Shown here: piece by piece, positions 29,393 to 38,133 of the stretch
Position numbering within the stretch: the stretch's first letter is position 1
Layout: each line of letters begins with the position of its first letter
From: Odoribacter splanchnicus DSM 20712
GTDB taxonomy: Bacteria; Bacteroidota; Bacteroidia; Bacteroidales; Marinifilaceae
DNA: 64,000 nt
Direction: 5' to 3'
Assembly (NCBI RefSeq): GCF_000190535.1
Contig: NC_015160.1
Span: forward strand, 868,001-932,000
Translations under genes and position numbers: made by a program
The notes under the pieces: generated by a model
Seen by the model: the letters and a program-made list of their open reading frames with translations, nothing else
Databases searched by the model: none
Told to the model about the DNA's origin: nothing

Positions 29393-30751
29393 ATGGCTAA
29401 GATACAAAATATTTCGGAAATTCACCCTACTTTGGGCTTTACAGAATTTGATATTATAGAAAAATATCGCAAGAGTTTTCATGAGAGTGAGCTTGGCAGG
29501 CTTCATTCGGTGTTTCCGTTTGAGCGTATGGCAAAGACCATGGGCCTGTCGGAACAGCGACTGGGACGCAGGAACATCTTCAGTCCTTCGGCGAAGATCG
29601 CCCTTATGGTCCTGAAGGCGTACACCGGATTCTCTGACAGGCAGCTGGTGGAACATCTTAACGGGAACATACACTACCAGATGTTCTGCGGGATTATGAT
29701 AAATCCGTCCTTTCCCATAACCAACTACAAGATAGTCAGTGCCATCCGCAATGAGATAGCGTCCCGTCTTGATGTTGATTCCCTCCAGGAAGTGCTGGCT
29801 TCACACTGGAAACCCTATCTTGACAGCCTTCACGTCTGTATGACCGATGCCACATGCTATGAGAGCCATATGCGTTTTCCTACGGATATGAAACTCCTTT
29901 GGGAAAGTCTGGAATGGCTCTACAGGCAAATCTGCCTTCATTGCAGAGATTTGGGTATAAGGCGTCCGCGCAACAAGTATGCGGATGTGGCGAAGTCCTA
30001 TCTGTCCTACTGCAAGAAGAGAAAGAGGAAGGCTTCAAGGACAAGGATGCTCAAGCGTCGTATGATCAGACTCCTTGAAAAGCTCCTCATACAGAGGGAT
30101 GAAATCCATAGAGAACATGGAACCTCACTCCGATATACCCAGGATTACCAGAAGCGTCTTTCCATCATCAGAAAGGTTCTTGTACAGGAAAAGGAGTTGT
30201 TTGAAGGCAGGAAGGTCAGGGACCGCATCGTCAGCATTGACCGTCATTATGTACGTCCCATTGTAAGAGGCAAGGAAACAAAGTCCGTCGAGTTCGGTGC
30301 GAAGGTCAACAACATACAGATAGACGGCATATCGTTCATCGAACACCTCTCGTTCAAGGCTTTCAACGAAGGTATACGCCTGAAGGACTGTATCCGCATG
30401 CAGCAGAAGCTCATGAATGTGAGGGTAAGATGCGTGGCTGCCGATTCCATATATGCCAATAATGCCAACAGAAAGTTCTGTACAAAATATGGAATATCCA
30501 CATCCTTTGTACGCAAGGGAAGGGCGGCCAGGGATGAATCCTTGAGAAAGGTTCTCAGAAGTGAACTGTCAAAAGAAAGGGCCACCCGACTTGAAGGCAG
30601 CTTCGGCACACAGAAGCAGCATTACTCACTCTCAAGGATAAAGGCACGGAACAGGAAGACGGAAATCCTATGGATTTTCTTTGGAATACATACGGCAAAT
30701 GCCATACTGATGATAGATAAAATCAGGAACCGGGCGGATAAAGCGGCATGA
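29393..30751 (+). CDS. IS transposase, DDE type
   Basis: 452 residues from the ATG of MAKIQNISEIHP; an upstream in-frame start near 29300 would overlap the terminator hairpin and is unlikely. The N-terminal part (FSDRQLVEHLNGNIHYQMFCGI) matches the DUF772-like region of IS5/IS1182-type transposases. Candidate catalytic residues: Asp in VCMTDATCYE, Asp in VAADSIYANN, and Glu in RLEGSFGTQKQHYSLSRI. Codon choice (many AGG and CTC) differs from neighbouring genes, which fits recent acquisition. No frameshift seen. Confidence 0.9.
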   Translation: MAKIQNISEIHPTLGFTEFDIIEKYRKSFHESELGRLHSVFPFERMAKTMGLSEQRLGRRNIFSPSAKIALMVLKAYTGFSDRQLVEHLNGNIHYQMFCGIMINPSFPITNYKIVSAIRNEIASRLDVDSLQEVLASHWKPYLDSLHVCMTDATCYESHMRFPTDMKLLWESLEWLYRQICLHCRDLGIRRPRNKYADVAKSYLSYCKKRKRKASRTRMLKRRMIRLLEKLLIQRDEIHREHGTSLRYTQDYQKRLSIIRKVLVQEKELFEGRKVRDRIVSIDRHYVRPIVRGKETKSVEFGAKVNNIQIDGISFIEHLSFKAFNEGIRLKDCIRMQQKLMNVRVRCVAADSIYANNANRKFCTKYGISTSFVRKGRAARDESLRKVLRSELSKERATRLEGSFGTQKQHYSLSRIKARNRKTEILWIFFGIHTANAILMIDKIRNRADKAA

Positions 30752-30826
30752 CATAAATTTACCGACAGAACCAGAAGGGGTCATCAGACCTCTTCCGAAG
30801 CGTCGTGTCTAACAAGATAGGATTAT

Positions 30827-32779
30827 GTGAAAAAACACAGAAAAAGGGCAATAATAATGGCATATAAAGTGATTATACTCTATCAACTTTATATGCCATC
30901 TTACTTTTTAGGGACATTTACTGAATATCCCTACTTAATCCTTGTTTTATTCGTCGTATTTTTCTTAATCTCTCTGGCTCTGGTCAATTCACTGGAACAA
31001 TTTATCAACAACAATGCTTACAGCCAGGCAAAAGCAATCGCCAATAATGCCTTGATCATCTTCGAACGTGAAATTGCAAGAATCGAAAGCATTCCGCAAA
31101 ATGTAACCGATATGCAGGGAGAACTGAATTATAAAAATATCCCTGATTTACCCATCCGAATTCTGAGAAGTTATAAGACACTCATCGGAAGTTCGGTCCA
31201 TTACGATCTGAAAAATCCGGAAGTAGCCGATTTCATTCATATCAATGCTTACCGTACAGCAGATGAGAAAATCCATTTCACTCAACCCGATCCTTGTTGC
31301 AACTATTGTCATCCGGACTCAGCTAAAATCATCAAGTCGGCACCCAATAACGGATATTGGATTTATTCCGAAGTAAACCACTGCAAGACCATCGCTTTAT
31401 GCCATCTGATCCACAACAGCCAGCATCAGCCCTGTGGTATTTTGAAAGTAGACTTTCCCTTGAAGAATCTGAATGCTCTGATCGGCAGCTATAAGTTGTT
31501 CAGATCCGGAAATTTATTTGTCGTCGATCGGGAAGGAAATTACATTGCTCATCCGGCTCCATCGCCGAGTGGGAAACAAAATCTGATCAGCCACCTCACA
31601 GGTCCCAAAGCCAGCTTTATCCACCGGAGTATATCGAGAGGGGAAACCTGTGCGACCACCGTGGAATTGGACAAACAAAAACACTACCTCTATTACACCC
31701 CTTTTTCTCCTATGGATTGGCAAATAGGTATCATCTGTCCCTATAACGAGATCTTATATTCATCCGGTAAACTTTATTTCATGTTATTCCTTTCTATGGG
31801 GTTGGGATTACTCTGCCTGTTTATCGGTATCGTTAACATTGTCAAGCGTTTATCCTCTCCTTTACTCGAGTTGGCTTATTCCACCCGTCGTGTTGCGGAA
31901 GGACAGTTCGATATCGTACTTCCTATCCCGAAATCTTGTAAAGAAATTTATGACTTATACGATTCTTTTCATTATCTGCAACAAAACCTGGTGAACTATA
32001 TAGAACGGCTGAAAATCACTACGGCCGAGAAAGAACAGTACAATTCTGAGATGCGTCTGGCTCGCCGTATTCAACAACGTTTTCTTCCCCGCCCTATCCT
32101 TCTTCCTCCTAATATCGAATTGGCAGCAGACTTACGGCAATGCCGTGAAGTAGGCGGAGACTTTTACGAATATTTTCAGCTGGGCAACCAACTTTACTTT
32201 GCCATCGGAGATGTAGCGGGCAAAGGCACTCCGGCCGCCTTATACATGGCCTCCATCAGTAAACTATTCCGCTATATCGCCAGCAATAACACTTCTACAG
32301 CACAAATCTGCAATCTGATCAACAAACATATGTGTGACGATGCCGACGACGATATATACACCACGATCTTTATCGGGATTATAGATATCAATACCGGAAT
32401 CATGACATTTACCAATGCCGGTCATCCTTATCCATTGATCATACATCACAATGGACAGACCAGTTTTCTGAATAAATACCCCGATGTTCCGATCGGTGTA
32501 CTCGAGGAACATGAATTTTCAGAACATATCTATACTTTCAATAAAAATACAACCTTGTTATTTTATACCGATGGCATCACCGATACGGAAAATCAGTCGG
32601 GACAGTTCTACGGTCAGGATAAAATGATCAGATGTGTGGAAGCACAAACAGTGAAAACACCTGCTTTTATCATTCAGGCACTTCTCGAGGATATCCATAG
32701 CCACATCGGTCAGGGCAATCAATCGGACGACCTCACCTTACTGGCGATCAAATACAAAGGGATTCCGGGAAGCAAATGA
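30827..32779 (+). CDS. SpoIIE-type PP2C phosphatase with periplasmic sensor, N-terminus replaced by IS sequence
   Basis: The open frame of 650 codons begins with GTG inside the IS right end. About 36 residues (MKKHRKRAII...GTFTE) are IS-derived before native sequence resumes at YLILVLF. Domains: a transmembrane helix (about 37-55); a periplasmic sensor region (about 56-310) with a CNYCH motif at 158-162; a second transmembrane helix (about 316-338); HAMP (about 340-395); and a PP2C/SpoIIE domain from about 410 (REVGGDFYEYF, AIGDVAGKGTPAALYMA, FTNAGHP, YTDGITDTENQSG). Such proteins dephosphorylate anti-sigma-antagonists in partner-switching systems. Whether this hybrid is made depends on expression from within the IS. 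Confidence 0.85.
   Translation: MKKHRKRAIIMAYKVIILYQLYMPSYFLGTFTEYPYLILVLFVVFFLISLALVNSLEQFINNNAYSQAKAIANNALIIFEREIARIESIPQNVTDMQGELNYKNIPDLPIRILRSYKTLIGSSVHYDLKNPEVADFIHINAYRTADEKIHFTQPDPCCNYCHPDSAKIIKSAPNNGYWIYSEVNHCKTIALCHLIHNSQHQPCGILKVDFPLKNLNALIGSYKLFRSGNLFVVDREGNYIAHPAPSPSGKQNLISHLTGPKASFIHRSISRGETCATTVELDKQKHYLYYTPFSPMDWQIGIICPYNEILYSSGKLYFMLFLSMGLGLLCLFIGIVNIVKRLSSPLLELAYSTRRVAEGQFDIVLPIPKSCKEIYDLYDSFHYLQQNLVNYIERLKITTAEKEQYNSEMRLARRIQQRFLPRPILLPPNIELAADLRQCREVGGDFYEYFQLGNQLYFAIGDVAGKGTPAALYMASISKLFRYIASNNTSTAQICNLINKHMCDDADDDIYTTIFIGIIDINTGIMTFTNAGHPYPLIIHHNGQTSFLNKYPDVPIGVLEEHEFSEHIYTFNKNTTLLFYTDGITDTENQSGQFYGQDKMIRCVEAQTVKTPAFIIQALLEDIHSHIGQGNQSDDLTLLAIKYKGIPGSK
30857..30899. repeat. 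14-bp hairpin in the IS right end
   Basis: ATGGCATATAAAGT (30857-30870) pairs with ACTTTATATGCCAT (30886-30899) around a 15-base loop. It covers the first internal ATG of the hybrid phosphatase frame, so it could hide or expose that start. Confidence 0.75.
30916..30932 (-). repeat. Right terminal inverted repeat of the IS
   Basis: ATTTACTGAATATCCCT, the complement of the left end, followed directly by the second ACTT. It is read through in frame as part of the hybrid phosphatase. Confidence 0.92.
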
Positions 32780-32780
32780 T

Positions 32781-34613
32781 CTACTGGCGGTTAAAATCCT
32801 CATTGATCGCTTGCAGATAGGCTTTCAGCAAGCGGCCATCTTCTTTTACACTGTCTTTCTCGACAAAAGTCTGGCTCTGTAAACTGAAATAAGTAGACCC
32901 TTTTTCGGTCACTACACCGGCTCCATTGGGATAAGAAAAGAAAGCAAAAGGAATCACCTGATCGGCCAATAAATTACGGCTGAACTTGTATCCGGAATGA
33001 TCCATACCCAATTGGGCCAAAACCGTAGCCACCATATCTGTTTGTGACCCGATGGTCGTCACCACGGTATCCTGCACATTCAATGCCCCTCCTGACAATA
33101 TCAGGGGGATGTGATAAGCTGCCGGAGTAGAAGGATCCACATGCCGGATATGACGTGTCCCATGGTCTGCCATCAGGATGAAAAGCGTATTGTCCCATAA
33201 CCCCGAAGCTTTACATTTCCGGATAAATTCTCCGATGCAAGCATCGCTATAATGAATGGCATTGAGGAATTTATGCTCTGTGTCGTCGCCGGGTATCGCA
33301 ACTTCGCCGGGGACATTGAAAGGTTCGTGGCTGCTCATATTAAAAGCCATGTACATGAAAGGTTGCCGGGCCTTGGCAATATCCTCATAAAGTCGTTCGA
33401 ACATATATTGATCGTGTACCCCCCATTTGAAACGATTGGCCATAGCTTCACCGGAAAAGTCATCTTCGGTCACCATCCCCTGAAAGCTCATGGTGACTAA
33501 AGAACGGAAACTACCGAAATCGATATCCCCGGCATAATAATAACGGGTCGAATACCCGGCTTCTTCGAGATCTTTCGGAAACCTCGGACGTTCCATGATT
33601 TTATTGGGATACTTGATCATAGCAACGGCAGGATGTGAAGGAACGGCACTGATTGCAGCGACCATTCCGCGGTCGGAACGCGACCCCGTAGCATAAATAT
33701 TCGTAAACAGTACTCCCTCTTTGGCCAGCTGATTCAAATTCGGCGTCACTCCGGGAATCCCCCCTAAAACTTCGACTGCATTCGCCGTAAAACTCTCCAA
33801 AAGTAAAAATACGATATTCGGACGTTCTGTTTTCAGCAAACGAGGATAATCGGTTCCTGTATGCATCAGGCTATCTACCACTTGTGCCACCTCCTGTTCC
33901 GGCAAATAATTATATTTTTTATCCAGATTTTTCATGTGCATCAGCTCGTAAATAAAATTCCAAACCGCATTTACAGCAGCCTGATTGGCATACATATTCT
34001 CAGCATGATAAAACACAGCACTACTATTCAACGGAGCCAGGTTCACTCCCCCTCTTACCGGTAAAATCATAGCACCACCGATCAGCAGAAATACGGGAAT
34101 CCCCCAATAATTTCCCCTTTTATATCGCAACCCTTTCAAAACATAACGACGGAATACCCAAAAGGATAAAACGACACATCCCAGCATAAGCAAGGTAAGA
34201 CATAAGTTCAGCCACAAAGGCGTAGAAGCCATCGCTTCTTTCGGGGTTTTCAGATACATCAGCGGAGTCGTATCGATGTGGAATCCCCAGTTCTTAAATA
34301 ATTCCAGATCGACCACAACAACTCCCCAAAAAAAGAGAAGTAACGACAGCGTCAAACCGGCAAATACGGCCCGGATAATCTTTTCCCCGACGAAGACCGA
34401 ACAAATCAGGATTACTGAAGAAAGCATCAGGATATAACCGCTCAAAGATAAATCCAAACGGATTCCTCCGGCTAAAATATGCCAAAAGTCAGCAGCGGAC
34501 AAATGAGTCGTATCGGACCATTGATAGAATAAAAACATGATTTTTGCCACAATGGATATAACGACCCAAAACAAGTAATACTTCAGTAAAAAAATCAATT
34601 TTGCTTTCATCAT
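32781..34613 (-). CDS. LTA-synthase-like membrane sulfatase
   Basis: 610 residues. Five transmembrane helices lie in the first about 200 residues, followed by a periplasmic alkaline-phosphatase-superfamily domain. Motifs: PNIVFLLLESF (metal Glu), TGSRSDRGMVAA (probable Thr nucleophile region), YYAGDIDF, and MADHGTRHI (metal Asp-His). In Gram-negatives such proteins transfer phosphoglycerol or phosphoethanolamine to glycans or lipids; the substrate is not predictable here. It is the distal gene of a leftward run and is convergent with the phosphatase gene (1-bp gap). Confidence 0.88.
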   Translation of the reverse strand: MMKAKLIFLLKYYLFWVVISIVAKIMFLFYQWSDTTHLSAADFWHILAGGIRLDLSLSGYILMLSSVILICSVFVGEKIIRAVFAGLTLSLLLFFWGVVVVDLELFKNWGFHIDTTPLMYLKTPKEAMASTPLWLNLCLTLLMLGCVVLSFWVFRRYVLKGLRYKRGNYWGIPVFLLIGGAMILPVRGGVNLAPLNSSAVFYHAENMYANQAAVNAVWNFIYELMHMKNLDKKYNYLPEQEVAQVVDSLMHTGTDYPRLLKTERPNIVFLLLESFTANAVEVLGGIPGVTPNLNQLAKEGVLFTNIYATGSRSDRGMVAAISAVPSHPAVAMIKYPNKIMERPRFPKDLEEAGYSTRYYYAGDIDFGSFRSLVTMSFQGMVTEDDFSGEAMANRFKWGVHDQYMFERLYEDIAKARQPFMYMAFNMSSHEPFNVPGEVAIPGDDTEHKFLNAIHYSDACIGEFIRKCKASGLWDNTLFILMADHGTRHIRHVDPSTPAAYHIPLILSGGALNVQDTVVTTIGSQTDMVATVLAQLGMDHSGYKFSRNLLADQVIPFAFFSYPNGAGVVTEKGSTYFSLQSQTFVEKDSVKEDGRLLKAYLQAINEDFNRQ

Positions 34614-34642
34614 CTCGTTATTTCTTAAACGGTTACCCGCTC

Positions 34643-35899
34643 TTATGTCTTATGTTGTTTTTTACGGGCAGCGGGAAACAATATATTATTCAAAATCAAC
34701 CGATATCCGGCAGACTGTCGATGTAAATCCAATTCGGTTACAGGATCACCTACAAAGTGTTGATAATCTTCGGGATCATGTCCGCCCAAAAATGACCAGG
34801 TACCTTTCCCGTATTCCCCATGGATATACCTGACTTCTCCGGCAGCCTTATTTTCTCCCATAATCAGGACATTCGATTTGATCAGTTTCCGGTTATATGC
34901 GGTAGTCTGTCCCATAAACCCTTTAATCATGTTCATATGATTTTGGCACAACATCGTCGGCACAGGATCCCACTTGGCAGAAAATTCAAACAACAGGAAA
35001 TAATCATCCCGTTCGGTTACTTTTCGGGTGTCTGTGACATCGATATCCGAGTATTCATAAATATTCGGATTCAACTGCAATTTAAAATCTTTGAAGGCAA
35101 ATGTCTTCGAATAATCGAGCTTTTCCTGTGCGCCGGGCTCTACCGGATCACCGTCGAACATGACATCACAAATATCTACCTCCATCGCAGCCAAAGCAAT
35201 ATCGAAAGTATCGGTAGCCGAACACATCGCAAACATAAACCCTCCGGCAGACACATAATCGCGGATCGTCCGGACAACCGCTTTCTTCAATTCGGAAATT
35301 TTTGAAAAACCATATTTACGGGCCGTTTGTTTATTAGTTGTTTCTTCGGCTTTATACCAATCCATATGCCGATAATTCCGGTAGAATTTTCCCATCTGCC
35401 CTGTAAAATCTTCATGATGCAGGTGCAACCAATCGTACTCTTTCAGACATCCGTCCAGTATTTCCGAATCATAAACGACATCATAAGGAATTTCTGCATA
35501 GGTTAAAGCCAAAGTCACCGCATCATCCCAGGGTTTCTTTTCCTTCGGGGAGTAAACGGCAATCTTCGGCGCTTTCTCCAGTTTAACCGCATCTGCATTT
35601 ACCTCCGGTGAAGCTATCTCAGCCAGGATCGCATTCAGCCTTGCCGGAGGAATCACTTCGAAGCCCACTCCTTTCAACAGACATTCCGTTCGTCCGTCCG
35701 CATCAAAAGGCAGTATAAAACTTCCTCCCCGGTAATTGAGCAACCACTGCACTTCCAATCCTTTTTTCAGCGTATGATAAACAACTCCATAAGCTTTCAA
35801 ATGATTGCTCTGTGTATTATCCATCGGAATCAGAATATGATTCGCCAGACTGATCCATCCCATCAGGCAAAAACAACCGATAAGCAGCAGCCTCTTCAT
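34643..35899 (-). CDS. Secreted GATase1-like protein, Bacteroidetes-specific
   Basis: 418 residues with a signal peptide (LLLIGCFCLMGWISLA). The middle contains a class-I-glutamine-amidotransferase-like pattern: IAVYSPKEKKPWDDAVTLAL, LHLHHEDFTG, and FAMCSATDTFDIALA, where the Cys could be a nucleophile. Homologues are often labelled asparagine synthetase B in Bacteroidetes, but no N-terminal nucleophile or AMP-binding domain is present, so that label looks wrong. It lies 8 bp after dnaB and 29 bp before the sulfatase gene, all leftward. Function unknown. Confidence 0.65.
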   Translation of the reverse strand: MKRLLLIGCFCLMGWISLANHILIPMDNTQSNHLKAYGVVYHTLKKGLEVQWLLNYRGGSFILPFDADGRTECLLKGVGFEVIPPARLNAILAEIASPEVNADAVKLEKAPKIAVYSPKEKKPWDDAVTLALTYAEIPYDVVYDSEILDGCLKEYDWLHLHHEDFTGQMGKFYRNYRHMDWYKAEETTNKQTARKYGFSKISELKKAVVRTIRDYVSAGGFMFAMCSATDTFDIALAAMEVDICDVMFDGDPVEPGAQEKLDYSKTFAFKDFKLQLNPNIYEYSDIDVTDTRKVTERDDYFLLFEFSAKWDPVPTMLCQNHMNMIKGFMGQTTAYNRKLIKSNVLIMGENKAAGEVRYIHGEYGKGTWSFLGGHDPEDYQHFVGDPVTELDLHRQSAGYRLILNNILFPAARKKQHKT

Positions 35900-35907
35900 G
35901 ATCCGAT

Positions 35908-37443
35908 TTAAAAAGGAGCATTATTATCGAAACTATCCCTCATACCTTCGAATCCCTGATCCAATGCAGGCACAGGTTCATCGTTCATCTTCGAACTGAA
36001 CGTTTGGGTAACGATCTCTCCGGTCGAAGTACTTGAAGCAAAAGGCGAAGTCGTATCGAGGTCACAGAATTGTGTCAATTCGGCCCGGAAACGCAAATTC
36101 ACCTCGCCGACAGCACCACTACGGTGCTTGGCAATAATAATCGTCGCAATCCCCAACAGAGAGTTTCCTTCATTATCGACGGTTATCCCATATTTTTCAG
36201 GACGATGGATAAACATAACCATATCCGCATCCTGCTCGATAGATCCGGATTCACGCAGATCGGACAACATCGGTTTTTTATCCGGCCGGGATTCTACCCC
36301 ACGGTTCAACTGGGACAAAGCCATAACAGGAATACTCAATTCCTTGGCAATAATTTTCAGCTGCCTTGAAATCAAACTCACTTCCTGTTCCCGGTTTCCC
36401 CGCATATCGGCACCGGCGGTCATCAACTGCAGATAGTCGATAATCAATACTTTTATTCCATATTTCTGTTTCAATCGCCGGCACTTGGCCCGCAATTCGA
36501 AGATAGACAAAGCCGGGGTATCGTCCACCAGGATGGGAGCCTCCACCAAAGCCTTGATCCGGCTGTGCAATTGCTGCCATTCTTCGTCGGTGAGACGCCC
36601 TGTTTTCAATTTCTCGGCACTCAATTCGGTCTCACTGGCGATCAAACGATTCACCAACTGCACGGCCGACATTTCCAAAGAGAAAATAGCGACAGCCTGG
36701 TGGTGTTTCACCGCCATATTCCGGGCCATAGAAAGCACAAAAGCCGTCTTACCCATAGCAGGACGGGCGGCAATGATCACTAAATCCGAAGGCTGCCAAC
36801 CGGAAGTCACCGCATCCAAAGCATTAAAGCCCGAAGGAAGTCCACTGATCCCGTCCGGCTTTTCGGCAGCAGCCTGAATACCTTTTATCGCTTCGTCGAT
36901 GATCGGAGCTATCTCGGCCGTATCTTTTTTAATATTACCGTCGGCAATATCGAATACAGCTTTCTGAGCCTTATCCATCAAATCAGAAACATCGGTCGCT
37001 TCATCATAGGCCATCTCCTGCAATTCTGTACAGACCCCGATCAGTTTACGCTGCAAATATTTCTGAACAATGATCTTTGCATGGAATTCGATGTGGGCGG
37101 CCGAAGCTACCCGGGTCGTCAGCTGGGACAAATAATAATACCCCCCGACCTGTTCCAGTTCCCCACTTTGCTTCAATGCCTCGCTCACCGTGAGCAAATC
37201 CACCGGGTCATCGTTCAGGAACAACTTATGAATGGCCCGGAATATCTTTTGATGCGCATCCTTATAAAAAGCATCCGGTTCCAATAAATCCCCGACGATA
37301 GAAAAAGCATCCCGTTCCAACATCAGGGCTCCCAATACTGCTTCTTCCAAATCGACGGCCTGTGGGGGCATTTTCCCATATTCCGCCTGCAAATCTTTTA
37401 CGCTTCTACTCGTATTAAAATCCGATTTTTTTGCCATAATCAA
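35908..37443 (-). CDS. dnaB: Replicative DNA helicase DnaB
   Basis: Hexameric 5'-3' helicase of the replication fork, 511 residues, full length with no intein. The N-terminal DnaB domain starts at MPPQAVDLEEAVLGALMLE. The RecA-like domain has Walker A ARPAMGKTA near residue 227, Walker B LIIDYLQLM, and a C-terminal HRSGAVGEVNLRF. The start may be this ATG or two codons later (MAKKSDF). Codons run into the secreted GATase1-like gene without a terminator between. Confidence 0.96.
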   Translation of the reverse strand: MIMAKKSDFNTSRSVKDLQAEYGKMPPQAVDLEEAVLGALMLERDAFSIVGDLLEPDAFYKDAHQKIFRAIHKLFLNDDPVDLLTVSEALKQSGELEQVGGYYYLSQLTTRVASAAHIEFHAKIIVQKYLQRKLIGVCTELQEMAYDEATDVSDLMDKAQKAVFDIADGNIKKDTAEIAPIIDEAIKGIQAAAEKPDGISGLPSGFNALDAVTSGWQPSDLVIIAARPAMGKTAFVLSMARNMAVKHHQAVAIFSLEMSAVQLVNRLIASETELSAEKLKTGRLTDEEWQQLHSRIKALVEAPILVDDTPALSIFELRAKCRRLKQKYGIKVLIIDYLQLMTAGADMRGNREQEVSLISRQLKIIAKELSIPVMALSQLNRGVESRPDKKPMLSDLRESGSIEQDADMVMFIHRPEKYGITVDNEGNSLLGIATIIIAKHRSGAVGEVNLRFRAELTQFCDLDTTSPFASSTSTGEIVTQTFSSKMNDEPVPALDQGFEGMRDSFDNNAPF

Positions 37444-37495
37444 TAATTCAACCTCTATCTCCCTTTTACTGACCGCTTCATTTTTCCGGTTCTGT

Positions 37496-38068
37496 CTACT
37501 TGATGACTTTTCTATTTTTCAGTTCCCAAAAGCAACGGGCTGTAGCCTCCACATCTGCCAATGCATTATGCGCATTGTCAAAACCACTGCCGAACAATAC
37601 TTGGTGTAATTCCGCCAACCGGGGAGATTTGAATCCTTTTTTCCCGGGAAGCTTACAATAATCTGTAGAAAGTTTCATCGTACAATATTTCGGCTTCAGG
37701 AACAGGGTCGTCATCATTCGCAAACGCTCGAATTCAGCCCCGACAATACATTCGTCGAAGCTGATATTATGCCCAACCAAAGCTGTCGCTTCATCGATCT
37801 TTCGGGCAAATTGCTCCATCACTTCTTGTAAAGGTTCCCCCTTTTCACGTGCCACCAAAGTCGTGATCCCATGCACCCGCGAAGCTTCCGGAGGAATAGT
37901 AAATCCTTCGGGCTTTACTATGACATCCCGGCTCTCGAGCATGTTTCCCCGGTCATCGTACATGATCCAGGCCAATTGTACTAATCTGGGCCAATTTTCC
38001 AAGTCTGTTACAGGTGCATTCCACCGTTTAGGTAATCCTGTCGTCTCTGTGTCAAAGAATAAATACAT
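37496..38068 (-). CDS. 3'-5' exonuclease, DnaQ-like
   Basis: 190 residues forming a single DEDDh exonuclease domain: ExoI FFDTETTGLP (D and E metal ligands), ExoII VGHNISFDECIVGAEF, and ExoIII NAHNALADVEATARCF with the catalytic His. It could be a proofreading-type epsilon subunit or a stand-alone repair exonuclease; there is no polymerase-binding tail that I can recognise. It sits between dnaB and fabI on the same strand, with gaps over 50 bp on each side. Confidence 0.88.
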   Translation of the reverse strand: MYLFFDTETTGLPKRWNAPVTDLENWPRLVQLAWIMYDDRGNMLESRDVIVKPEGFTIPPEASRVHGITTLVAREKGEPLQEVMEQFARKIDEATALVGHNISFDECIVGAEFERLRMMTTLFLKPKYCTMKLSTDYCKLPGKKGFKSPRLAELHQVLFGSGFDNAHNALADVEATARCFWELKNRKVIK

Positions 38069-38133
38069 ATTCCGGATTTTTAAATTGAAGACGGAAAATT
38101 ACCCTTTTTTAAGACAAACTGCAAAAAGTTCCC

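Larger units (their letters stand above)
29250..30932 (+). mobile_element. Insertion sequence, 1683 bp, IS5/IS1182-like
   Basis: Bounded by perfect 17-bp inverted ends (AGGGATATTCAGTAAAT and its complement) and flanked by a 4-bp target duplication ACTT (29246-29249 and 30933-30936). It carries one transposase gene, a hairpin terminator just inside the left end and a 14-bp hairpin near the right end. All parts look intact, so it may still be mobile. Family placement rests on transposase style, size and 4-bp duplication; database comparison was not possible. Confidence 0.92.

Noticed and set aside
30935..32779. Treating the phosphatase as a normal gene starting at 30827
   Set aside because: The first 36 codons are IS sequence, shown by the inverted repeat and the ACTT duplication.
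34643..35899. Label of asparagine synthetase B
   Set aside because: No N-terminal nucleophile domain or AMP-binding motifs; a signal peptide is present instead.
35940..35965. TTCGAATCC-like word resembling a tRNA T-loop
   Set aside because: It lies inside dnaB and no cloverleaf can be built around it.
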